Assembly (NCBI GenBank): GCA_947089135.1
Contig: CAMUJF010000003.1
Coordinates: forward strand, 62,001 to 126,000
Length of the DNA stretch: 64,000 nt
Direction of reading: 5' to 3'
Origin: an uncultured Clostridia bacterium
GTDB taxonomy: Bacteria > Bacillota > Clostridia > Oscillospirales > Ruminococcaceae
Under the pieces are notes generated by a model. It saw nothing but the letters and a program-made list of their open reading frames with translations, had not been told where the DNA came from and did not search any database. The first letter of the stretch is position 1; every line of letters begins with the position of its first letter. Positions 26,401 through 34,548 of the stretch are shown here, in pieces. The position numbers and the translations under genes were made by a program.

Positions 26401-29400
26401 CCCACTTTCTGGAACGTGAATATAAATTGCGTTATTAGCCCAATGAGAAACATCAAGCCACGAGTTTACTTGACAAGCAAAATTTATATATTCGTAAGCA
26501 ATAAAAGCACCATTTATAATGCTGCCATATATGCCTCCAAATTTATATATCACATCTTCAAGCATACTAAAACCGGAGGAAAAAAGAATGTCAATTACAG
26601 CATCATTAAAATTGTAACTTTGTAGCCACGTCGCAAATTCTTCTAATATTTCACCGTTAAATTCAAATCCACCTGATTGTGAAACAAAAGCTTTAGCAAT
26701 CTTCTTAGATAAATCCCTAACGTACTTGTCGTTTCCGTCTTTTGCGATTTTATTCGTAATTTCCCCTATAATAACGGGTAGTTTATCTTGAAGCGACCCT
26801 ACAAGATTTTTACCTTCAACAGGGTCAAATGACGTAGCTACACTTTTTACGGAGAAAATCATATCAAATCCATCGACAATAGTTAATGGAATAGAAAGTG
26901 CAGGGTTGTTTGTAATTGTAATATACCCTCCTGTAGGAACATCAGGAATATCAACGTGAGTTTTTTTGCACATTCCAGTTTCCTGTCGATAAGTCAGAAG
27001 AGTATCTTCTATAACCCATTCAACAAATAACTCTTTTAAATTGTCCCAAGTAGCCTGTTTTATGCTGGTAGGTAGTCCACCATATGGAGATAACAATACA
27101 CTTTTTATATAATTACTGTCTTTATCATAGACATCAACAATACCATAAGCATATGTGTGGTTATAAACATCAAAGGAAATACGATTACCTTTATCTGTCT
27201 TTTCATGTTTAAAACAATCTATATACATTCCAGAAAGTGTGAAATTAGTTTGCATTCCATCATCCGTCACGGGTACATTATTTACGGTGAAGCTAAATCC
27301 GCTCATTGTGTCAAGTACAGTAATAGGTATTATTTTAACTAACCCAAATTTATTATCAGTAATTGTAACATTAAACACACCTTGTTTTAATGGCTTAATC
27401 TTATAAGTAGCGCCCTTGCCCTCAATGTAACTTCCGTATATTTCTAATGCACTTCTATCATAAGAAAGTGAGAACTCATATGTATCATCTACGTAAATGA
27501 CTTGTTCATTTGATTTTAAAGCGGCATTAACAGTTAATTCGTCACCGTATGAATGAAGGTAAAGGCAAAGATTTGTGCGGTCGGAACTTACTACAAGGTT
27601 GACATCATCTACAACTACTGTAATAAACGAAGTATGTTCATTATTAATAGTAACTTTTAATGTTGTTGAACCCGGTTTCAAGCCTTGTAATGTCGCAGTT
27701 ACAACACGTCTGATATTGAATGGATTTTCAATCGTTTCATTATGGTCGTTCTCCCAATCATTTCTTGGAAATTCAAATCTATTTGAAATTTCTGTCTTAG
27801 TAATCTTCACTATAGATTCATCAGTTATCTCATAGTCAAAATCAACAATATCATCTGTTCCGTTATACCATATTTGTTCTGTAATTTCTCCTAAACACGG
27901 AACATTTATCTTATCTTTGCTACGAAAATCTACTAATTCATCATTATTAATAGATACAAACGGTATGCCATTATCCTTTGCATATGTTTCGGAAGCAGTC
28001 CCTAAATAGCCATAAATGGTAAGATTTTGACAACCTATAAAAGCATTATTGTTTATATTTATTACAGTAGGGGGAATTATTACCTTTTCAAGTTCCCAAC
28101 AGTCCTCAAATGTTGCAGATTCAATTGATGATACACCATTTGGAATAGTGATTTCCTTAATTGAACAGCGAAAAAAGGCACCGCTTTCAATATAAGTTAC
28201 ACTATGCGGTATATCTAAGTATTCTATTGCACAATGTGTAAATGAACTACCTATTTTTCTTAAATTTTTGGGAAGTTCCACCTTTTTAACGCCGCAATAA
28301 TTAAATAATCCATTACTTAATTCTGCAAGATTTGATGGCAAAGTTACTTCTTTTAATTCTTGACATCCTTCAAAAGCAAAATTACCAATACTATTAACAT
28401 TGTCAGGAATTGTAATATTATTTAATTTAGTATTTGCAAATGCGGCATCTCCGATTCTTTTTAGACTTTGAGGAAGTTCTATTGACTCTAATTCACTACA
28501 ATACATTAGAAAATCATTTCCGATTTCTGTAATCCCATCTTTTATTACAGCTTTTTTAACATTGCTGTTTTGCCATGGTTCATTTAAGCTTAAATCGTCG
28601 ACATTAAACTCATAGTCATATATAGCACCAGTACCAGTTACTGTAAAAATACCTTCGGGTGATAATTCCCAATATGCATTATCACCGCACTGACCCTTAG
28701 AAGGAATTTCATCGATTGTCCCCAGGAACTCACTTATGTCTTTAAATAGTATATTGTTTTCGATTGCGTATGTTTCAGCTGTAGAGGGTCTATAACCGTA
28801 AATGGTAGCTTTTGGGCAGTCTAACACTAAGTTACTATTTATTATTGTATTTTTATTTAGTATAACCACAGAAGTGAGTTCAAAGCATTTCCAAAAAGCC
28901 CCATGCTCAATTTCTGCAACATTTCTTGGGATTACTATATTGGCAAGGGATGTACATGATGTGAATGCGTCCACTCCTATTTGAGTAATGCTACTTGGCA
29001 ATATAATATTAGTAAGGCTTGAGCAGCTTCTAAAAGCATCCATAGGAATTTCTGTTAGGTTATCAGATAATGTTATATCTGACAAATTAGTGCAACCGCA
29101 AAACGCATTTCTTCCCAAATAAGTTACACTGTCAGGAATGACGATGTTTTTAATATTGCGGCAATATTCAAAGGCTGACCAACCTATCTGTGTTACACTG
29201 TTAGGTATTGTTACTTTTTCAAGATTAGTACATTCATAGAAGAAATACCCACCTATATGCGTAATGCCATTCTCTATAATTACTTCTCTTATTACATTAT
29301 TTTTCGCAAATGGAGCTGATGAGTAATGTGTATAAGCATATGTGCTTCCGCTGCCATATATTGTCATTACGCCATCTTCTGTTAAAGTGTAATAGGCATT

Positions 29401-29901
29401 ATCTCCACATTGACCATTTGCAAATATACCATTATTTGACTCAGAATAACTATATGTTTCAAAATTAAATTCACTGGTGTTTTCAATTTTTTCAAAAGAC
29501 AAGTCAATGTCATTATTTCCCTGTTCACCGTTAAAATCATCGCCAAAACTATTTTCATATGGGTCGGTATTGATAGTGATACCACTATTTTCAAAATCAT
29601 GGTATTCATCAGCATATACATCTTGTCCCAAATCGGACATAAGCATAAAACTAAAAGCCATAACTAAAGTCATAGCTACCGCCCTAAGAGCAAATGGCTT
29701 TCTTTCAAGATGAGGTTTTGCTTTAATAACTTTTTCAGTATTGCGGTGCGAATATACTATTTTAACATACTCGGCAATATGTTCCCCCACCAAAGCTAAG
29801 GCAATCAGCAGTATGCACGGCAGCCACAACAGAGGATTTTTCTCGGCGGTTCTGTCAAGTTGCTGGATAAAACGATTATGGTCACTTCTTTTAAGTTTCA
29901 T
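23497..29901 (-). CDS. Giant leucine-rich-repeat (BspA-like) surface protein
   Basis: A 2134-residue protein, the main cargo of the element. Two hydrophobic helices lie at the N terminus (about residues 22-42 and 75-95, the second followed by a signal-peptidase-like YA-DE). Two blocks of BspA/LRR_5 repeats follow (about 170-370 and 430-640; motif type LEKVTIPNSVTQIGWSAFEYC), each introduced by a 'GQCGDNAYYTLTEDGVMTIYGSG'-like unit. Then come Ig-like and InlB-like beta domains, a long beta-propeller-like region, a cysteine pair motif (WHECTVCGEH...YYCSVCGY) and a basic C terminus with no sortase motif. BspA repeats mediate adhesion or host-protein binding elsewhere. GGAGGAAG precedes ATG 29901. 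Low GC points to horizontal gain. Confidence 0.88.
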   Translation of the reverse strand: MKLKRSDHNRFIQQLDRTAEKNPLLWLPCILLIALALVGEHIAEYVKIVYSHRNTEKVIKAKPHLERKPFALRAVAMTLVMAFSFMLMSDLGQDVYADEYHDFENSGITINTDPYENSFGDDFNGEQGNNDIDLSFEKIENTSEFNFETYSYSESNNGIFANGQCGDNAYYTLTEDGVMTIYGSGSTYAYTHYSSAPFAKNNVIREVIIENGITHIGGYFFYECTNLEKVTIPNSVTQIGWSAFEYCRNIKNIVIPDSVTYLGRNAFCGCTNLSDITLSDNLTEIPMDAFRSCSSLTNIILPSSITQIGVDAFTSCTSLANIVIPRNVAEIEHGAFWKCFELTSVVILNKNTIINSNLVLDCPKATIYGYRPSTAETYAIENNILFKDISEFLGTIDEIPSKGQCGDNAYWELSPEGIFTVTGTGAIYDYEFNVDDLSLNEPWQNSNVKKAVIKDGITEIGNDFLMYCSELESIELPQSLKRIGDAAFANTKLNNITIPDNVNSIGNFAFEGCQELKEVTLPSNLAELSNGLFNYCGVKKVELPKNLRKIGSSFTHCAIEYLDIPHSVTYIESGAFFRCSIKEITIPNGVSSIESATFEDCWELEKVIIPPTVININNNAFIGCQNLTIYGYLGTASETYAKDNGIPFVSINNDELVDFRSKDKINVPCLGEITEQIWYNGTDDIVDFDYEITDESIVKITKTEISNRFEFPRNDWENDHNETIENPFNIRRVVTATLQGLKPGSTTLKVTINNEHTSFITVVVDDVNLVVSSDRTNLCLYLHSYGDELTVNAALKSNEQVIYVDDTYEFSLSYDRSALEIYGSYIEGKGATYKIKPLKQGVFNVTITDNKFGLVKIIPITVLDTMSGFSFTVNNVPVTDDGMQTNFTLSGMYIDCFKHEKTDKGNRISFDVYNHTYAYGIVDVYDKDSNYIKSVLLSPYGGLPTSIKQATWDNLKELFVEWVIEDTLLTYRQETGMCKKTHVDIPDVPTGGYITITNNPALSIPLTIVDGFDMIFSVKSVATSFDPVEGKNLVGSLQDKLPVIIGEITNKIAKDGNDKYVRDLSKKIAKAFVSQSGGFEFNGEILEEFATWLQSYNFNDAVIDILFSSGFSMLEDVIYKFGGIYGSIINGAFIAYEYINFACQVNSWLDVSHWANNAIYIHVPESGITNCKNISATGEFDEYTSLNVYELSIDDEILNHLPDYISQSTIDEIAEATKLIYPYNITLFRNGKEIQPSGKISVSIAIPFSIMRYLSDDTVKYLKLIRIEPNGTQTEMPISITDDNCVLFETNHLSNYILYYDYIAYSSDISNRMQITIPDLVTVKRGNATLSNGEYLNTGDVLTIEANVLSGFILKSLKVNGIEFSSGNTYTVGNEDVIITVEFAEIEETPVVDPSIKPYVSQNIGKHDYINGYRSASVITSYITELPNGTLERVEYIDGKGIVVENYFKDGRTISQKIVSMELTHFGGFFSGKNFNFIVVGQDNPNLDDNAEVLRIVKYTKDWKRLDAFSFKASDSKGYCGIDKAETKDVFSFGTLRMAESGDNLIVHTCHGMFNGHQSNMPFIINQSDMTFVKFAGYYASHSFNQFVKTDSNFIYYVDHGDAYPRGIVLGKLPVDLNSSVGSDREEVFKIYGEYDVYGNDTGVSVGDFELSDTGTIIVGNSVSHNDQNTYDPYGQRNIFLITIGDKFSNFSTKWITNYSKGVEIGNPYLIKLSGSCFAIMWEETLSKGQTTIKYLTVDNGGNMLTPTVSISARLSDCQPILTSENNIMWYYTNNSTPFFVTIDLNGNVIDNEIDIPSHIHSFSNNWNKDSTYHWHECTVCGEHSDTAQHNEYNVEDTVKPTATTSGIRTYYCSVCGYAVRTETIPPISDPNPLYPVNPTPSYPTVTYPTNTQTVKEPYIYGDNSKSGWNMIISEIDFAPNDSTVRINMNGTTELPKDAVSHIQNRNINLELNMNSAIWTINGLDVTKPKTVNLRVSERSNKIPTSVMENLISEIEPKEYRLYHSGDFGFKATLTLSVGKKYNNYYAELYHYNTKTKQLEFVDENLVANRQVTFEVTHASYYAVAFNGVPMYEDVSSSAGVFENSVPIETSAMPETSGVTIPAVKLPQIMKYSNKKRRYRILRKRRLDDLVFVM

Positions 29902-29939
29902 ATAACTTCCTCCAAACAATAAAATTTACCATTATCACC

Positions 29940-29968
29940 ATTTTATCACATTTTTGAATATTTTTCAA
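29940..29968 (-). promoter_or_regulatory. Probable promoter of the LRR gene
   Basis: On the minus strand: TTGAAA (29963-29968), a 17-base spacer and TAAAAT (29940-29945), ~40 bases ahead of the start codon. The remaining ~170 bases up to the XRE gene are AT-rich and hold no other clear feature. Confidence 0.6.
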
Positions 29969-30138
29969 CACTTTTTGCTATTTTATTAAAAGAACAAATA
30001 TTTTGTATATTTTTACAAGATTTTTACATTTACTACAGATAAAAATGTATATAGCGTTAATTATATCCTAATTTTAATATTTATAACGTGTATTTTTATG
30101 TTATGAGTATATTAAAATAGTTATTGGGTGAGTATATT

Positions 30139-30450
30139 ATGATAAGTGAGGAATTTATTTCCAAGAGGTTAACAGAATTGCGGATAAAAAAGGACGTTTC
30201 GGAATACCAAATGAGTCTTGAACTGGGGCATAGCCGCAGCTATATCCAAAGCATCTCTTCGGGACGGGTAATGCCGTCAATGAAAGAGTTTTTGGCAATT
30301 TGTGAATACCTTGACATTACGCCAATGCAATTTTTTGACGAGAACACAGAAAATCCACTGCTTGTTCAGCGGGCAATTCAAGGTCTTGCAGGGCTTAGGG
30401 ACAAGGATTTGCTTATGCTTATCGGACTTATTGATAGAATGAAAGAATAA
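30139..30450 (+). CDS. XRE family small regulator
   Basis: A 103-residue protein with one helix-turn-helix at about residues 8-60 (RLTELRIKKDVSEYQMSLELGHSRSYIQSISSGRVMPSMKEFLAICEYLDITPMQFFDE) and a short C-terminal helix. It is of the phage/transposon repressor type. It is divergent from the LRR surface gene, 237 bases away, and could control it (inference). Start ATG 30139 is chosen; a TTG 15 bases upstream is also possible. A good terminator follows immediately. It is probably the last gene of the element. Confidence 0.85.
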   Translation: MISEEFISKRLTELRIKKDVSEYQMSLELGHSRSYIQSISSGRVMPSMKEFLAICEYLDITPMQFFDENTENPLLVQRAIQGLAGLRDKDLLMLIGLIDRMKE

Positions 30451-30482
30451 ACGGCTATGGAACTGAATCCATAGCCGTTTTA
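30451..30482 (+). terminator. Terminator of the small XRE gene
   Basis: ACGGCTATGG (30451-30460) and CCATAGCCGT (30469-30478) form a perfect 10-bp stem with an 8-base loop, followed by TTTTAA. Confidence 0.85.
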
Positions 30483-30624
30483 ACATAATCCACTGTATTT
30501 GTCTGTTTAACGATACTTTGTGAAAACTTCTATATCGCTACCTAACTTAGGTTCGGAGGCTAATGCTTTACGTAACAGTAAAAGAATATTCTTTACAAAT
30601 TTACGGCGCATTGGAAATAAATTC

Positions 30625-30653
30625 TTGACAATTGTTTGTAATTGTGTTAATAT
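30625..30653 (+). promoter_or_regulatory. Promoter of the membrane protein gene before ackA
   Basis: TTGACA (30625-30630), a 17-base spacer and TAATAT (30648-30653), ~35 bases ahead of the ATG at 30688. Confidence 0.72.
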
Positions 30654-30687
30654 TTAATTAACTAAATTTCTGGAGGGCGGGCGTTTT

Positions 30688-31998
30688 ATGACAAATTTTG
30701 ATAACGAAAATAACGAGCAGGACTTCACCGGCGCAGTAATAGAAAAAATCAAAAAGCTTTTTGAAAACAAAATAGTTTTGATCGTTACAGTGATCGTGCT
30801 GGCTGTAATTGCGGCAATTATTTTTGCGGCGGCGATGCTGTCTAAGGACTCCGGAGGCTCGGGGGAAAAATTTGATACCGTTTCCGAACTGGCGCAGCAT
30901 ATCGGAAACGGAGAGGACAAGGTGTTCAGTTTCAGCAAAAGCGGTTTTGAAGTAACAATGCGGATCTCGGATATATGCTCTGTTGACGAGGAGAGCGGTG
31001 AAACATATACGTCGCTTTATTACGGGGATCAATACGACAATAAATATGTTTTGACGGATTACATAATAAAGAATAAAACTTCAAAGGACGTGGTTATAAA
31101 CTGCGGTTCCGATACCGAGGGCAGTCTTGATTTATTTCTGGGATATTTTAACGACAGCAGCGACAAATGGGAGCAAGACGACGAGCAGGATTTTTGCGCG
31201 TCATATATGCTTTATGACAGGAAACTTAAAGATGTTATTAAGGATACTGAGATAATTATCGGAGCAAAGGAAACAAAAAGCTTTACTCTTCGCTACAGTA
31301 TGCGCTCCGAAAGCATAAACAGGTGCGGCGGAATATATTTCTGCGAACTTTACAAAGACGATGATGAATTTACAAAGTATGCCGTTATGGGTATAGGAAA
31401 ACCTGTTATTTCCTGCGAGTTCAATAATTCCGACCTTTTCCCGCAGATGATACTCGATGAAAAGCGGGCTGCGGAAGATGCCGGAAAAAATCAGGACATG
31501 ACTCCCGAAGCAGAAGTTCCCTTAAAATATCAAATGAAAAAGATTGATTCGAGCAGTTATATATTCAGCAGTATAAACACCGTTTCCGATCCCTATAAGC
31601 TTTCAGTGGAAATAGCCGCAGAAGGCAATGCTGAGGGAAATCTTTCGGCTGGCATAAGCGGATATTCAGCGGTCATGGAGAACGAATCCATACAGGGACC
31701 GATATTTGAGCTTTCGTACACGGAAGGTCTTGAGATTGAAAAAATTAAGCTGATATTTGAAATAAACGAGCATGCAAGAGCCAACGTGCTTGGAAAGTAT
31801 ACCGATACGTCAACAGAATTTGACGGAATAAAACGGTTTAACGTGTTTATGTATGACGAGGATACAAATATGTCGCTGCCGATCGAAACAAAGTTTGATC
31901 TTGAAAATAACATTGTATACGCCGAAACAGACCGCTGCGGTACATATGCGTTGGCAGATATGGAAATATGGTTCGATATGCTTACAGGAGAAAAGTAA
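30688..31998 (+). CDS. Hypothetical single-pass membrane protein
   Basis: A 436-residue protein with a cytosolic N terminus (~27 residues), one transmembrane helix (IVLIVTVIVLAVIAAIIFAAAML, about 28-50) and a ~380-residue extracellular, beta-rich region. The first part of that region (about 60-260) resembles in texture the DUF4352/DUF5067-type domains of Gram-positive surface lipoproteins, but I cannot assign it. The second part (about 300-430) has 'GISGYSAVMENESIQGPIFELSY' and ends 'RCGTYALADMEIWF', reminiscent of Ig-like 'RFGTYAL' endings in clostridial surface proteins. The ATG follows GGAGGGCGGG. It lies just past the probable element end and ahead of ackA. Confidence 0.78.
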   Translation: MTNFDNENNEQDFTGAVIEKIKKLFENKIVLIVTVIVLAVIAAIIFAAAMLSKDSGGSGEKFDTVSELAQHIGNGEDKVFSFSKSGFEVTMRISDICSVDEESGETYTSLYYGDQYDNKYVLTDYIIKNKTSKDVVINCGSDTEGSLDLFLGYFNDSSDKWEQDDEQDFCASYMLYDRKLKDVIKDTEIIIGAKETKSFTLRYSMRSESINRCGGIYFCELYKDDDEFTKYAVMGIGKPVISCEFNNSDLFPQMILDEKRAAEDAGKNQDMTPEAEVPLKYQMKKIDSSSYIFSSINTVSDPYKLSVEIAAEGNAEGNLSAGISGYSAVMENESIQGPIFELSYTEGLEIEKIKLIFEINEHARANVLGKYTDTSTEFDGIKRFNVFMYDEDTNMSLPIETKFDLENNIVYAETDRCGTYALADMEIWFDMLTGEK

Positions 31999-32038
31999 CC
32001 GTTGAAGTTGAAAATTGTCGGAATTTAGAAATATACTC

Positions 32039-32067
32039 TTGATTTTTATTGTTGAAAGTGATATAAT
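32039..32067 (+). promoter_or_regulatory. Promoter of ackA
   Basis: TTGATT (32039-32044), a 17-base spacer and a consensus TATAAT (32062-32067), ~48 bases ahead of the ATG. Confidence 0.78.
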
Positions 32068-32114
32068 ATTTTCGGTAATTTTTTGAATATTTAAAAAGAA
32101 AGGTTTGGATAATT

Positions 32115-33314
32115 ATGTTAATTCTTGTAGTAAACGCCGGAAGCTCATCTCTCAAGTATCAGCTCCTGAATATGGACGACGAAAGCGTTATCGCTAAGGG
32201 TAACTGCGACAGAATAGGCATCGGAGGTCACATTGCTCACAAAACCTTCGACGGCAGGACTGTTGATATGGACTGCGATTTCCCCACTCACACCGAGGCT
32301 TTTGAAAAGCTTGTGGACGTTCTCACAACAGGGGACGCTTCCGTAATCAAGTCCATGGACGAGATCTCCGCGGTAGGTCACAGAATAGTTCAGGGCGCGG
32401 AGGTTTTTGATAAGACCACTCTCGTTACTGATGAAGTAATTCAGCAGATCGACGATTTGCAGGATCTTGCTCCCGTACATAACCACCCTCATGCACTTGC
32501 GCTGTGGGCTTGCAAAAAAGTGCTTCCCGAAAACGTTCCGCAGGTGGTTGTTTTCGATACGGCATTCCACCAGACAATGCCCGAAAAGGCGTTTATGTAT
32601 GGACTCCCTTATGACGACTACGAAAAATATCACGTTAGAAAATACGGTTTCCACGGAACCTCTCACAGGTTTGTTTCCGCCGCTCTTGCAGACGCTATGG
32701 GCAAGGACGTCAAGGACTTGAAGATAGTTTCATGTCACCTTGGAAACGGTTCTTCTATCACCGCTATTGACGGCGGTAAGTCTATCGACACCTCTATGGG
32801 CTTCACTCCCCTTGACGGCGTTGTAATGGGTACAAGAACTGGCAGCGTTGACCCCTCTGCCGTAACATTTGTTGCTGAAAAGCACGGCTTTACAACAAAG
32901 GAAATGAGCGAATACATGAACAAAAAGTCAGGATTCCTCGGCGTATCGGGGGTTTCCTCCGATAACAGAGACATTTCCGGTGCGGCTGCTCACGGTGATA
33001 AGAGAGCAAAGCTTGTCTCCGAGATGCTTCAGTACGAGATAAAGAAGTACATCGGCTCTTACGTTGCCGCTATGAACGGTCTGGACGCTGTTCTGTTCAC
33101 TGGCGGAATCGGCGAGAACGCTTCCGAAGTCCGCGAGGGTGTTTGCGCGGATATGGATTACTTTGGAATTAAAATTGACAACGAGCTTAACAAGACTATT
33201 CACGGTGAGCTGAAAAAGATATCCACAGCGGACTCTAAGGTTGAGGTTTGGGTAGTTCCTACCAACGAGGAACTGCTTATCGCAAGAGATACTTTGGCGC
33301 TTATCAGTAAGTAA
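32115..33314 (+). CDS. ackA: Acetate kinase
   Basis: Transfers phosphate between acetyl phosphate and ADP to make ATP, the energy-conserving last step of acetate fermentation. The 399-residue length is standard. Seen: 'VVNAGSSSLKYQL' at the N terminus, 'GHRIVQGAE', 'VFDTAFHQTMP', 'YGFHGTSHRFVS', 'CHLGNGSSITAIDGGKSIDTSMGFTPLDGVVMGTRTGSVDP' and 'LFTGGIGENA', i.e. the full ASKHA-fold signature set with catalytic residues. No phosphotransacetylase gene is adjacent, so pta must lie elsewhere. It has its own promoter and terminator and is probably monocistronic. Confidence 0.98.
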   Translation: MLILVVNAGSSSLKYQLLNMDDESVIAKGNCDRIGIGGHIAHKTFDGRTVDMDCDFPTHTEAFEKLVDVLTTGDASVIKSMDEISAVGHRIVQGAEVFDKTTLVTDEVIQQIDDLQDLAPVHNHPHALALWACKKVLPENVPQVVVFDTAFHQTMPEKAFMYGLPYDDYEKYHVRKYGFHGTSHRFVSAALADAMGKDVKDLKIVSCHLGNGSSITAIDGGKSIDTSMGFTPLDGVVMGTRTGSVDPSAVTFVAEKHGFTTKEMSEYMNKKSGFLGVSGVSSDNRDISGAAAHGDKRAKLVSEMLQYEIKKYIGSYVAAMNGLDAVLFTGGIGENASEVREGVCADMDYFGIKIDNELNKTIHGELKKISTADSKVEVWVVPTNEELLIARDTLALISK

Positions 33315-33335
33315 ATATTTGGGAATACTTAAACA

Positions 33336-33384
33336 GGGCGGGTCAAACATCTGCATAAAGATGTTTTGCTCCCGCCTTTAATTT
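33336..33384 (+). terminator. Terminator of ackA
   Basis: GGCGGG (33337-33342) with CCCGCC (33371-33376) and inner pairing ACATCT/AGATGT, followed by TTTAATTTT. Confidence 0.8.
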
Positions 33385-33405
33385 TACCGAGAGAGGTCGG
33401 CGGCG

Positions 33406-33915
33406 ATGTTCAAAAAAATTATTGTAATAGGCAGTCCCGGTTCGGGAAAAAGCACGTTTTCACGAAAATTGCGGGACGTAACGGGGTTGCCTCTTTATTA
33501 CCTTGATATGATAAATCACAAGTCTGACAGGACTACTGCTTCAAGAGAGGATTTTGACAGGCAGCTGAACGAAATAATGCTTACTGACAAATGGATAATC
33601 GACGGCAACTACCAGCGTACACTTGAAATGCGGTTGAAAAAATGCGATACGGCGTTTTTGCTTGATTTTCCGTTAGAGGTTTGTCTGGCTGGAGCGGCGG
33701 AAAGGGTCGGCAAAAAGCGTGAGGATATGCCTTGGGTAGAAGATGAGCTTGACGAGGAATTCAGGCAGTGGATAGTGGATTTTCCTGCTACAAAGCTGCC
33801 CGAAATATACCGAATGTTGGAACGGTATGATAACAAAAACATCGTGATTTTTAAATCGCGGCAGGAAATGGAAAAATATTTACAAAAATTAGAAAAGGAG
33901 TACCTAAATGACTAA
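33406..33915 (+). CDS. P-loop kinase-like protein (adenylate kinase / 'topology modulation' type)
   Basis: A 169-residue P-loop NTPase with a Walker A motif GSPGSGKST (residues 9-17), a 'YYLDMINHK' substrate-side segment and 'WIIDGNYQRTLEMRL..CDTAFLLDFPLEVCL', the pattern of the adenylate-kinase-related small kinases often annotated as DNA topology modulation protein (FlaR-like). The physiological substrate is not established. Its last 8 bases overlap the start of the DUF896 gene, so the two are translationally coupled. It is the first gene of a five-ORF run that ends with nspC. Confidence 0.85.
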   Translation: MFKKIIVIGSPGSGKSTFSRKLRDVTGLPLYYLDMINHKSDRTTASREDFDRQLNEIMLTDKWIIDGNYQRTLEMRLKKCDTAFLLDFPLEVCLAGAAERVGKKREDMPWVEDELDEEFRQWIVDFPATKLPEIYRMLERYDNKNIVIFKSRQEMEKYLQKLEKEYLND

Positions 33916-34084
33916 GGAAAAAATTGACAGAATAAACGAGCTGGCGAGGAAGTCCCGAACGGCTGAGGGACTTACCGAGGCGGAAAAATCTGAACAGGCG
34001 GCTTTGCGGCAGGAGTATCGCGACGGCGTGAAAGCCAATTTGGAGGGTCAGCTTAAAAACATTGAAATTGTTGACAAGGAGTAG
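33908..34084 (+). CDS. DUF896 (YnzC/UPF0291) small protein
   Basis: A 58-residue protein. It begins MTKEKIDRINELARKSRT and continues with AEGLTEAEKSEQAALRQEYR, then DGVKANLEGQLKNIEIVD. This is the full DUF896 signature: two helices with 'KI.RINELA.K.K...LTEEE..EQ..LR.EYL...R.....L'. B. subtilis YnzC has this fold; its function is unknown, though some relatives sit in SOS operons. The ATG is preceded by AAAAGGAG and overlaps the end of the kinase-like gene by 8 bases. The GNAT gene starts 4 bases after its stop. Confidence 0.92.
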   Translation: MTKEKIDRINELARKSRTAEGLTEAEKSEQAALRQEYRDGVKANLEGQLKNIEIVDKE

Positions 34085-34087
34085 TGT

Positions 34088-34537
34088 ATGGAAATTATTG
34101 GTTATTTCAAATCGGACAGGCAGGAGCATTGGCTTGCGGAGATCAAAAAAAGTGACTGGCGCGCCGCCCCCACTCTTGCACGGTTTATTGAGGAGAATTC
34201 CTTTCGCGATAACCTTGGCAAGGGGACTTTGCTGCTTCTTGCCGACGGAGACAGGCTTGTTTCTTTCGTAACGTTTGCTGAGAGGGATTGCATCGATGAT
34301 GAGAAGCTTACTCCGTGGGTAGGCTTTGTATACACATTTCCAGAGTATCGGGGACACAGGCACGTCGGCAGGCTTATTCGCCGCTGTGAGGAAATTGCTG
34401 CGGAAAAAGGAGTACCCAAAATATATATTTGCACCGACCATGTGGGACTATACGAAAAGTACGGTTTTTCCTACATGGAAAGCCGTGTTGACATTTACGG
34501 CGGGGACAGCCGTATCTATTTTAAAAATATATTTTAA
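34088..34537 (+). CDS. GNAT family N-acetyltransferase
   Basis: A 149-residue acetyltransferase. Seen: a beta strand 'FVTFAERDCIDDEKLTPWVGFVYTFPEYRGHRHVGRLIRRCEEIAAEKG', in which PEYRGHRHVGRL is the acetyl-CoA pyrophosphate-binding motif (normally QxxGxG/A), followed by 'IYICTDHVGLYEKYGF' with the C-terminal Tyr that often acts as general acid. The substrate is not predictable. It lies between DUF896 and nspC with gaps of 3 and 11 bases; a role in acetylating a polyamine would fit the neighbour nspC but is speculation. Confidence 0.9.
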   Translation: MEIIGYFKSDRQEHWLAEIKKSDWRAAPTLARFIEENSFRDNLGKGTLLLLADGDRLVSFVTFAERDCIDDEKLTPWVGFVYTFPEYRGHRHVGRLIRRCEEIAAEKGVPKIYICTDHVGLYEKYGFSYMESRVDIYGGDSRIYFKNIF

Positions 34538-34548
34538 GGAGAACTTAA

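Larger units (their letters stand above)
19037..30484. mobile_element. Probable mobilizable element (serine recombinase, TnpW, Mob) with LRR cargo
   Basis: Between tmcAL and a housekeeping stretch around ackA lies a block with a large serine recombinase, a TnpW-like small protein, a Mob/Pre-type relaxase and two XRE regulators, resembling Tn4451/Tn5397-type mobilizable elements. The LRR cargo and its flanks are visibly richer in A and T than the core genes. The limits given are those of the outermost genes and terminator, not proven ends. A shorter element ending near 23.5 kb, with the LRR gene as a separate acquisition, is also possible. Large serine recombinases of this kind leave only a two-base GA overlap, so no long target duplication is expected. 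Confidence 0.6.
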
